This document shows, in pieces, positions 25,704 through 32,868 of a DNA stretch of 64,000 nt; within the stretch, counting starts at the first letter, position 1; the number at the start of each line of letters is the position of its first letter. Under the pieces are notes generated by a model. It did not search any database. It saw only the letters and a program-made list of their open reading frames with translations, and was not told the origin of the DNA. The stretch comes from Candidatus Binatia bacterium (GTDB lineage Bacteria; Desulfobacterota; Binatia; HRBIN30; BPIQ01), in NCBI GenBank assembly GCA_026004195.1, contig BPIQ01000002.1:744585-808584 (forward strand). The letters are read 5' to 3'. A program made the translations under genes and the position numbers.

Positions 25704-27439
25704 AGCTCCGAGAGCTCCTCTTCGATCCGCTGACGCCGGAAGATCTCGGCGTAGAGCCCGCCGCGAGCGAGAAGCTCTTCGTGCCGGCCGATCTCGACGA
25801 GCCGCCCTTCGTCGAGAACGGCCACGAGGTCCGCGTCTTGAACGGCCGAAAGGCGGTGCGAGACGACGATCGTCGTCCGGCCCCGGACCCAATCGCGGAG
25901 CCGGACCAGGATGCGCTGCTCCGTCCTCGTGTCCACGCTCGAAAGAGCGTCGTCGAGGAGCAGGATCCGGGGGTCGGCGTAGAGCGCGCGGGCGAGCGTG
26001 ATGCGCTGCCTCTGCCCGCCCGAGAGCGTGATGCCCCTCTCGCCGACGAGAGTCTCGTAGCCGTGCGGAAACGCGGCGATGTCCTGGTCCACGCCGGCCG
26101 CTTTCGCGGCTGCTTCGACCCTCTCGTCGTCGATTTCCTCGTCGCCGAAGGCGATGTTTTCGCGGATGGTCGTGGAAAAGAGAAACGGGTCCTGCGGCAC
26201 GCATCCGATCGCCCGCCGGAGCTCCGAAAGGGGAACCGACCGGACGTCCTCGCCGTCGACGAGAACTCGGCCGGCCGCCGGGTCGTAGAGCCTGGGAAGG
26301 AGCCAGAGGAGCGTGGTCTTGCCGGCTCCCGTTTTCCCCACGACCGCAACCTTCTGGCCGGGTCGGATTCGGAGGTCGATGTCCCGGAGAACCGGCCGTC
26401 CGTTGCCGGACCCGGGGTAGGCGAAGTCGACGTGGTCGAAACGGATCTCGCCGAGCACCTCGCCGAGGGGCCGCGGGTCGGCGGGGTCGCGGATTTCCGG
26501 CTCGACCCGGAAGATGTGCTCGAGCCGCAGCATCGCGGCACGCCCGCGCTGTACGATGGAGATCATCCACCCGAGCGCCATCGTGGGCCAGGCGAGCATG
26601 TTGAGGTAGCCGATGAACGCGACGAGATCCCCGAGGGTCATGGATCCTCGGACGACCCGGCTCCCGCCGTACCAGAGGAGGACCAGCGTACCGAGACTCG
26701 ACGCCACCTTCATGAGAGGGAACATCTGCCCCCGGATCCGGGCGAGCCGGAGGCTTTCCCGGGTGAAAGCCCGGTTGATCTCGTCGAACTTTTCCTCCTC
26801 GTAGGACTCCCGCGCGTAAGCCTTGATCACGGAGAGCCCGCTCACGGCCTCCTGCACCCTGCTGCTCAGGTCCGCGAGACCGGACTGCACCCTGTAGGTC
26901 TGCTCCATCATCTCCCGGCTGTAGAAACGCACGGCGAGAAGGAGAACCGGATACGGAAGGAGGGCCACCACCGTGAGCCGAGCGTCGAGGGAAAGCATGA
27001 TGGAGACGGCATAGGCGTAGTAGAGGGGGGTGTTGACGAGGTTCAGGATTCCCGGACCGAGGAGCAGGCGAACCGCGGCCACGTCGTTCACGAGCCGGGA
27101 CATGAGGTCGCCGGTCCGCTCGCGCTGGTAGAAGGAAGGCGGAAGGCGGACGAGGTGCGCGAAGAGATCGTTGCGCAGGTCGTATTCCACGTCCCGCCCG
27201 GCATTGAACACGACGAAACGGGAGAACGTGCGCACGACGCCCTGCACGAGGGCGATGGCGACGATGACGAGCGCATAACGGGTCACCTCGCGCAGGGGGC
27301 CCCCCGCAGCGACCGTGTCCACCGCCCGCTTCAGAAGGTAGGGGACGGCCATCGCCAGCGTGGCGGTCCCGAGCAGGCAGAGCCCGCCCAGCGCGTAGCG
27401 CCAGCGGTAACGAGCGAGGTAACCGAAAAGCCGCCGCAC
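25700..27439 (-). CDS. ABC exporter half-transporter with degenerate catalytic site
   Basis: The 579-aa subunit has the exporter transmembrane domain (helices within about 15-320) and a nucleotide-binding domain with Walker A GKTGAGKT, signature LSGGQRQ and the H-loop VSHRLSAVQDAD. The Walker B segment reads ILLLDDALSSVD: the residue after Walker B is Asp instead of the catalytic Glu. This asymmetry is the hallmark of heterodimeric exporters in which only one site hydrolyses ATP efficiently. It is translationally coupled to the downstream partner. Confidence 0.9.
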   Translation of the reverse strand: MRRLFGYLARYRWRYALGGLCLLGTATLAMAVPYLLKRAVDTVAAGGPLREVTRYALVIVAIALVQGVVRTFSRFVVFNAGRDVEYDLRNDLFAHLVRLPPSFYQRERTGDLMSRLVNDVAAVRLLLGPGILNLVNTPLYYAYAVSIMLSLDARLTVVALLPYPVLLLAVRFYSREMMEQTYRVQSGLADLSSRVQEAVSGLSVIKAYARESYEEEKFDEINRAFTRESLRLARIRGQMFPLMKVASSLGTLVLLWYGGSRVVRGSMTLGDLVAFIGYLNMLAWPTMALGWMISIVQRGRAAMLRLEHIFRVEPEIRDPADPRPLGEVLGEIRFDHVDFAYPGSGNGRPVLRDIDLRIRPGQKVAVVGKTGAGKTTLLWLLPRLYDPAAGRVLVDGEDVRSVPLSELRRAIGCVPQDPFLFSTTIRENIAFGDEEIDDERVEAAAKAAGVDQDIAAFPHGYETLVGERGITLSGGQRQRITLARALYADPRILLLDDALSSVDTRTEQRILVRLRDWVRGRTTIVVSHRLSAVQDADLVAVLDEGRLVEIGRHEELLARGGLYAEIFRRQRIEEELSEL

Positions 27440-27490
27440 TAGGCGGCCATCATTTCACAACGCGACGCCTATGCAACGACGACGCGAATC

Positions 27491-29005
27491 TCAGCTTCCG
27501 GGGCGTCCGACCCAGACCTCGAGGGAGCCGAACTTGCCGCGCTCGGGGGTCGCCTTCTTGAGTTCGGGGTCGTTCATGCCCTTGCCCTTGAGAGAGCCGC
27601 TTCTCCAGGTCGGAGAAAGCACGTCCCCGAAGGCGACGGCCACGTCGAGATGCCCGTCGCCGTTCACGTCCCCGAGGTCGACTCCCCACGTCCGCTCCTT
27701 TCCCGTGAAGGGAAGCCCGGTGTCGGGCGCGTACCTCCAGTGCCCCTGGCCGTCGCCGAGCATGACGAAAACGCCGTAGACCCCGCCGATCTCGTCGAGC
27801 GCGGTCTTGCCCACGGCCACGAGGTCGACGTTCCCGTCTTCGTTGACGTCGCCGAGGGCCACACCGAGCGCGTTCATCGGAAGAATGCCGACCTTGCCGA
27901 TCGACTCGCCGACCGCCACCGTCGCCCCCGCCGGCTTGAGAATCCGCAGGGTCCCGGGGTGGTCGGCCACGAGTTCGACCTTCTTGCCTCCCATGTCGAG
28001 TTCCACGAGGGGATCCCCCCCCGAGACGTACTCGAGGTCCTGCCGAAACCACCGCACGACCTGCGCTTTGGCCTTTTCCTGTCCCACGTCGGGGACGAGG
28101 AGCTCCGTGCCGGAAACGTTTTCGTACGTTCCGTCTTCTTTCTGGACGAACACCTCGGCCCCGGGAATGGCCGCCCCCGAAGCGATGTCGAGCCGGCCGT
28201 CGTTGTTCACGTCACCCACGGCAATCCCCCAGTAGAGGCCGTGGATGTCGGGAGCTGGAAGACCTCCGGAGGCGTCCCGCCACGCCCCCTGCCCGTTCCC
28301 GAGAAAGACCCTGGGACCCGCGGAGTAGGCCGCAACGAGGTCCACGTGACCGTCGTTGTTCATGTCGGCTGCCACGATTCCGTTCCCCCACTCCTCGAGT
28401 GGAAGTCCCGTCGAGCTTTCGGTCCACTTCCCGTTGCAGTCCCCGAGATACGCCCGAACTCCCTCTTCCTGAGCCGTGACGATGGCGAGGTCGTTGCAGC
28501 CGTCGTGGTTGAAGTCGGCGATCGTCACGTCTTCCGACCCCACGGTAGGAAGGCCCGAGGAAGCGTTCGTCCACTTGCCGGTGCCGTCCCCGAAGAAGGC
28601 GTAGACGCCGTTGCAGTGGTCGGCAATGGCCACGTCGGTCTTCCCGTCGTTGTTGAGGTCGGCAAAGTCCATCCCGCCCCCGCAGAACGTCTGGCGCGGG
28701 AGCCCGTCGGAGCCGGGCCTCCAGTTTCCCTTCCCGTCCGTGATATAGACCCAAGGGCCGTCCGCGAGACGAGAGACCGCCCCGAGATCGTCGAACCCGT
28801 CGCCGTTCACGTCCCCGAGTACTACCTGGGACTTCCAGATCTGGCCCCGGGGGAGGCCGTCACGAGCCAGCTCGAACGTGACTTTCTTGTAGGGCGGCGC
28901 CGATGGGGAGGGTGTCGAAATTGTGGCGGGCCGACGCGACGGACACCCCGCCACGAGCAAACCGAGAAGGAACAAAAAGCAAGCTCTGCCCGGACCGACC
29001 AGCAT
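27491..29005 (-). CDS. FG-GAP/VCBS seven-repeat lipoprotein
   Basis: The 504-aa protein starts with a lipoprotein signal (LFLLGLLVAGC) followed by a Pro/Ser linker. It then has seven FG-GAP-type repeats each with a calcium-loop motif D-x-N-x-D-G (GDVNGDGFDD, ADLNNDGKTD, ADFNHDGCND, ADMNNDGHVD, GDVNNDGRLD, GDVNEDGNVD, GDVNGDGHLD), enough for one seven-bladed integrin-like propeller. A separate segment without the loop lies between repeats 5 and 6. It should be exposed on the outer surface or in the periplasm and may bind ligand or polysaccharide; the role is unknown. Confidence 0.85.
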   Translation of the reverse strand: MLVGPGRACFLFLLGLLVAGCPSRRPATISTPSPSAPPYKKVTFELARDGLPRGQIWKSQVVLGDVNGDGFDDLGAVSRLADGPWVYITDGKGNWRPGSDGLPRQTFCGGGMDFADLNNDGKTDVAIADHCNGVYAFFGDGTGKWTNASSGLPTVGSEDVTIADFNHDGCNDLAIVTAQEEGVRAYLGDCNGKWTESSTGLPLEEWGNGIVAADMNNDGHVDLVAAYSAGPRVFLGNGQGAWRDASGGLPAPDIHGLYWGIAVGDVNNDGRLDIASGAAIPGAEVFVQKEDGTYENVSGTELLVPDVGQEKAKAQVVRWFRQDLEYVSGGDPLVELDMGGKKVELVADHPGTLRILKPAGATVAVGESIGKVGILPMNALGVALGDVNEDGNVDLVAVGKTALDEIGGVYGVFVMLGDGQGHWRYAPDTGLPFTGKERTWGVDLGDVNGDGHLDVAVAFGDVLSPTWRSGSLKGKGMNDPELKKATPERGKFGSLEVWVGRPGS

Positions 29006-29354
29006 TCGGGTTACCTCCTCCCCTGGGAACGTTCAGCCGCCCGTTCTTTTGGCTTCTTCCAACCGAGAAACCCGTAGCCCCGAGCGCTTAGCAGACGCTA
29101 TGCGGGGGGTCAAGCCAGCCCGGGAAAATCGCCGACCCCGAGCTTCCCGAGGCGGAAAAGTGCTTTTACGCTTGACAAGTTGGGGCTCTTCCAGTAATTC
29201 ACGGCACGCGTCCACTGCGGTGGGTGGGGAGATGTCGCTTCCGATGGTGGGTCTCTGGCATAGGGCCGTCACGCAAACCTGTGGACGGCAAGTGGACGAA
29301 CGTAGTAGAGAGGAAAGAAGGGCGAAGTATCTCCGCCGTGAAAGGAGCAAGGCA
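29006..29354. other. Divergent intergenic region with promoter and long leader
   Basis: This 349-bp gap separates the FG-GAP lipoprotein from the divergent secreted-protein cluster. It contains a sigma70-like promoter (29172-29200) and, after it, a leader of about 150 nt. The leader holds a perfect 6-bp hairpin, GCCGTC (29265-29270) with GACGGC (29284-29289) closing a 13-nt ACGCAAACC-containing loop. A ribosome binding site AAAGGAG lies before the next ATG. No gene is visible. Confidence 0.55.
29172..29200 (+). promoter_or_regulatory. Promoter of the secreted-protein cluster
   Basis: A perfect TTGACA (29172-29177) is followed after 17 bp by TAATTC (29195-29200); an overlapping AGTAAT (29193-29198) is an alternative -10. 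Local AT content is above the surroundings. Confidence 0.5.
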
Positions 29355-30434
29355 ATGATGAGAGGGCGACTGTTTCTGCTTGGCTTGCCGGCCCTGGTGG
29401 TGGCGCTGGTCGCAACGGGTAGCCCCGCACGGGCGGATGTGACCGTGGACCGCAGCGGCTCGATCCTGGTTTTCCCGAAGGTCATCTCGAATTCCGAGAG
29501 AGACACGATCATCCAGATTTCCAACACCGGGAACACCCTCGTTCACGCCCACTGCTTCTACACGAACGCGGCACCCACGAACCCGAACTTGCCCCCTGGA
29601 CCCACGAACCCTCCCCTCTGGCAAGAAACCGACTTTTTCATCTGGCTCACCCGCCAACAGCCCACGCACTGGACGGCGAGCCAGGGTCGCCCCGTGAACC
29701 CCTTCGACTCGCTCGGATCGGAAGGCGCCGGTCTCGACCCGGGGCTCGTTCCCCCGGTCGGCTCGAACTTCCAGGGAGAGCTCATGTGCGTGGAGGTGGG
29801 AGCGGACGGGAATCCCGTGAGCGGGAATCACTTGAAGGGGGAGGCCACGCTCAAGACGCTCGCGACGGGCGACGTGAGCAAGTACGCGGGCATTGCCATT
29901 CTGGGCGGCGCGGGCGCAGGAGCCACGGGCCGTACGCTTCGCCTCGACAATAGCCAGTACAACTCCTGCCCGAACGTGCTGCTGCTCGACCATTTCAGCC
30001 ACGGGGTCGAAAACCCGGTCATCGGGAGCCCGAACAACCTGGGCGAGTGCCCCGGCGGAGACTGCCCGATCGAAACCGAGCTCACGATCATCCCCTGCGG
30101 GCGGGATTTCGAAAACCAGGTGCCGGGTACGGTGACGATTTCCATCGAGACTTTCGACGAATTCGAACAGCTCCGCTCGACGAGCACCACGGTGACCTGC
30201 TGGTCCGACCTCCCTCTCGACCAGATCGGCTCGGGCCTTCCTTTCGTCCGCGACACCCTGTCCGTCTACGCACGGCTTCGTCCCGTTGGCGGTGGCGGGA
30301 TTCTGGGCGTGGCCGAGGAAATCCACAGGGACGGGGCAGGTCGTGAAGCCCGGGCAGCCTTCAACTTGCACATGGAAGGCGATCTCGTCGGCGAGCAGGG
30401 AGTGATCGACGAAATCGTGTTGACCGGCCCGTGA
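29355..30434 (+). CDS. Secreted protein, tandem paralogue 1
   Basis: The 359-aa protein has a signal peptide (LFLLGLPALVVALVATGSPARA) and then the family core: SILVFPKVISNSERDTIIQISN, VHAHCFYTN, ITRQQP-like WLTRQQPTHWTASQGRP, FQGELMCVEV, the LKGEATLKTL block, SCPNVLLLDHFSHG, LTIIPCGRDFE, ETFDEFEQLRSTS and a final LRPVGGGGILGVAEEIHRD. About five cysteines are shared with the two paralogues downstream. Predicted beta-rich and extracytoplasmic. AAAGGAG precedes the ATG. I recall similar proteins only as hypothetical proteins; no function is assigned. Confidence 0.8.
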   Translation: MMRGRLFLLGLPALVVALVATGSPARADVTVDRSGSILVFPKVISNSERDTIIQISNTGNTLVHAHCFYTNAAPTNPNLPPGPTNPPLWQETDFFIWLTRQQPTHWTASQGRPVNPFDSLGSEGAGLDPGLVPPVGSNFQGELMCVEVGADGNPVSGNHLKGEATLKTLATGDVSKYAGIAILGGAGAGATGRTLRLDNSQYNSCPNVLLLDHFSHGVENPVIGSPNNLGECPGGDCPIETELTIIPCGRDFENQVPGTVTISIETFDEFEQLRSTSTTVTCWSDLPLDQIGSGLPFVRDTLSVYARLRPVGGGGILGVAEEIHRDGAGREARAAFNLHMEGDLVGEQGVIDEIVLTGP

Positions 30435-30492
30435 CGCAGGTGCGGTCATGGTGAGGTTCTCCAGCCTTCGGTATCGGGAAAGGAGAGACGCA

Positions 30493-31755
30493 ATGAGGAC
30501 GATGAAGGGGAGTTCGTGGCGCCTGGGCCTGTGGGGAGCGCTCCTGGGGGCGGTCTGGGTGTTCTCCACGACGAGCGCGAGCGCGCAGACCCAAACCGCT
30601 ACCTGCAGCGACGAAAACTCCTGCGTGATCGCGACGGACCGGGCGGCATCGCTGCTCGTCTACCCGAAAGTCGTGGTCGACACGTCGAACGGCGTCGACA
30701 CGATCATCCAGCTCACGCACACGAGCGACCGCAGGACGGTCGACGTTCTCTGCTTCTGGGTGAACGCCAACGGGCGGTGCGCGGCGACCGGAGCGATCTG
30801 CCAGAGCCACCTGGACTGCCAGACGGGCGACACCTGCGTGCCGGGCTGGGAACAGAGGGATTTCCGGCTCACGCTCACCAAACGCCAGCCCGTCTCCTGG
30901 AAGGCGAGCGAAGGCGCGAGCTTTCTGCCTTGCGACCCGGCGGCACCGGATGCGGCTTCGTGCATCGTCGACGACCAGGGCCAGCCGATCTTCAACAGCG
31001 GAAGCGTGCCGCCCGTCCAGGAGGACCCCTTCGTCGGAGAGCTCAAGTGCATCCAGATCGACGAGAACGACCGGCCCGTGGACTTCAACGAGCTCAAGGG
31101 CGAGGCGACGATCGTGCGCACCCGTCCCGGAACGGGGGCCTCGGGCGGCGTCGACGTAGCCAAATACAACGCCGTGGGCATCCAGGCCATTCCCGGAAGA
31201 AACGACCAGGACAACGTGCTCTGTATCGGCGGCGACAGTCCCACGGGGGACTGCCCGCAGGGGGCCGAATACGCGGCCTGCCCGCAGGTTCTCATCATGA
31301 ACCACTTCTTCGAGGGCGCCACCGAAGGTGCCACGCAGAGCACCGTGCGAAGCAACCTGACCCTGGTCCCCTGCGCCCAGGACTTCGAGACCGGTGTCAA
31401 CAACCTGGCCACACGGACGACCGTCCAATTCCTGATCTTCAACGAGTTCGAGCAGAGAACTTCGACCTCCTACCGGATCGCCTGCTTCGACGAGAGGCCG
31501 CTCGCCGACATCGACACGCGGCCCGGCCCCGCGGACGACCAGTGGTCGATTTTCTCGATCGGCACGCAGGGAACCCTCACGGGTCAGACGAGGCTGCGCC
31601 CGGTCTCCGTGAACGGGGAAGCGCGTGGCTTCCTCGCGGTCCTCGAGGAGTTCCACGACTCCTGCTCGAACAGCCCGGACGGCGTGTGTACCGCCATGGT
31701 GGGCCTCCACTACCAGGGCAAGAGAACACTGCCCGACCTCGTTCGCTTGCCGTGA
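30493..31755 (+). CDS. Secreted protein, tandem paralogue 2, with Cys-rich insertion
   Basis: A 420-aa secreted protein (signal peptide about 1-32, cleavage after SASAQ) with the same core as its neighbours: SLLVYPKVVVDTSNGVDTIIQLTH, FRLTLTKRQPVSWKASEG, FVGELKCIQI, ELKGEATIV, ACPQVLIMNHFFEGA, LTLVPCAQDFE, FNEFEQRTSTSY, IACFDE and GTQGTLTGQTRLRPV. Between the first two blocks it carries an extra four-Cys segment (CAATGAICQSHLDCQTGDTC), a CxxxxxCxxxxDCxxxxxC pattern typical of myxobacterial-type secreted proteins. AAGGAGAG precedes the ATG at 30493. A strong terminator follows. Confidence 0.8.
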   Translation: MRTMKGSSWRLGLWGALLGAVWVFSTTSASAQTQTATCSDENSCVIATDRAASLLVYPKVVVDTSNGVDTIIQLTHTSDRRTVDVLCFWVNANGRCAATGAICQSHLDCQTGDTCVPGWEQRDFRLTLTKRQPVSWKASEGASFLPCDPAAPDAASCIVDDQGQPIFNSGSVPPVQEDPFVGELKCIQIDENDRPVDFNELKGEATIVRTRPGTGASGGVDVAKYNAVGIQAIPGRNDQDNVLCIGGDSPTGDCPQGAEYAACPQVLIMNHFFEGATEGATQSTVRSNLTLVPCAQDFETGVNNLATRTTVQFLIFNEFEQRTSTSYRIACFDERPLADIDTRPGPADDQWSIFSIGTQGTLTGQTRLRPVSVNGEARGFLAVLEEFHDSCSNSPDGVCTAMVGLHYQGKRTLPDLVRLP

Positions 31756-31776
31756 GCGCCTGAGCTTCCGAAGGAC

Positions 31777-31817
31777 AAAAAGGCCGGGAGCCTCGCGTTC
31801 CCGGCCTTTTTCTTTTC
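31777..31817 (+). terminator. Rho-independent terminator
   Basis: AAAAAGGCCGGGA (31777-31789) pairs perfectly with TCCCGGCCTTTTT (31799-31811) around a 9-nt loop, followed by CTTTT. It should stop transcription after paralogue 2, separating it from paralogue 3. With A- and T-tracts on both sides it could also act in the opposite direction. Confidence 0.88.
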
Positions 31818-31842
31818 GCATCGGGCAGCTAAAGAAACGCCG

Positions 31843-32865
31843 ATGTGCCGGGTCGCCGGACTCCTCGTCCTTCTTCTTGCCGCCGGGACTTCGCCCGCCA
31901 TCGGCTCGACGCTCGAGACGGCGGCGGACCAGCCGGCAGCTCTCCTCCTGTTTCCGAAGGTGGTCGTCGACGGCACCCGCGACACCGTGCTCCAACTGAG
32001 CAACGCCTCGGGAGCCACGGTCCATGTCCGCTGCTTTTACACGAACCCGTCCACGGACCGGGAGACGGGAGAGCCGGTCTGGCTCACCGTGAACTTCCGC
32101 CTCCGGCTCACACCGCTTCAGCCCACGGTCTGGGTGGCGAGCGAAGGAAGACCGGTCGTGCCCCCCGACCGCCCTCTCGAGCTCGAGCCCGGTCCCGTCC
32201 CGCCGCTGGCCACGGGCTTTCTCGGGGAGCTGCGCTGCGTGGCCGTGGACGCGGAGGACCGCCCGGTCACACGCAACGTGCTGACCGGCAACGCGACGAT
32301 CGTCGACCGGGCTCGCCGCGACGTACTTCGTTACCAGGCGATCGGAATCCGCGCGCTGCCGAAAAACAACGAGGACGGCACCCTTCTGCTGAACGACGTG
32401 GAGTACACGACCTGCCCGCGCGTCCTTCTCTGGAATCACTTCTTCGAGGGAGCCCTCGACCCGGTCCTTCTCGAGCCGGTCTCCGCGCGGCTCACGGTCG
32501 TCCCTTGCAGCGTCGACTACGAGCGGGACATCCCGGGCGTCGCGTTTCTCCAGTTCGACGTCGTCAACGAATTCGAGCAACGTCTGTCGGCCAGCCTTTT
32601 CGTCGAATGCTTCGCCGATGTCCGGCTTTCGGAAATCGACGCGGAAGATCCGACGAGGTCCGTCTTCCACGTGGGCACACAGGGGACCCTGGCGGGCCAG
32701 ACACGGATCCGCCCGGTCCCGGACGGCGGGACCACCGCCGGCCACGGAATCGTCGCCGTCGGCGAACAGATCCACGGACCCGACGGTCCCTCGGCCGCCG
32801 CCAACCTCCACTTCATCGGAGGCAACCTGCAGGGAGACGTGGTCGTCCTCCCGCGGATTTTCTGA
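31843..32865 (+). CDS. Secreted protein, tandem paralogue 3
   Basis: A 340-aa secreted protein with signal peptide (VAGLLVLLLAAGTSPAIG) and the family core: AALLLFPKVVVDGTRDTVLQLSN, VHVRCFYTN, FRLRLTPLQPTVWVASEGRP, FLGELRCVAV, YQAIGIRALPKNNEDGTLLLND, TCPRVLLWNHFFEGALDPV, LTVVPCSVDYE, FDVVNEFEQRLSAS, VECFADVRLSEID and VGTQGTLAGQTRIRPV. It lacks the Cys-rich insertion of paralogue 2. It has its own start after the terminator, so it may be separately transcribed, with a poor ribosome binding site. It converges with lptD, 3 bp apart. Confidence 0.8.
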   Translation: MCRVAGLLVLLLAAGTSPAIGSTLETAADQPAALLLFPKVVVDGTRDTVLQLSNASGATVHVRCFYTNPSTDRETGEPVWLTVNFRLRLTPLQPTVWVASEGRPVVPPDRPLELEPGPVPPLATGFLGELRCVAVDAEDRPVTRNVLTGNATIVDRARRDVLRYQAIGIRALPKNNEDGTLLLNDVEYTTCPRVLLWNHFFEGALDPVLLEPVSARLTVVPCSVDYERDIPGVAFLQFDVVNEFEQRLSASLFVECFADVRLSEIDAEDPTRSVFHVGTQGTLAGQTRIRPVPDGGTTAGHGIVAVGEQIHGPDGPSAAANLHFIGGNLQGDVVVLPRIF

Positions 32866-32868
32866 GCC

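Noticed and set aside
29240-29300. Possible c-di-GMP (GEMM-type) riboswitch in the leader, because of a CACGCAAACC string
   Set aside because: The second helix, tetraloop and receptor of the GEMM fold are not recognisable; only one hairpin is sure. Kept as an unassigned structured leader.
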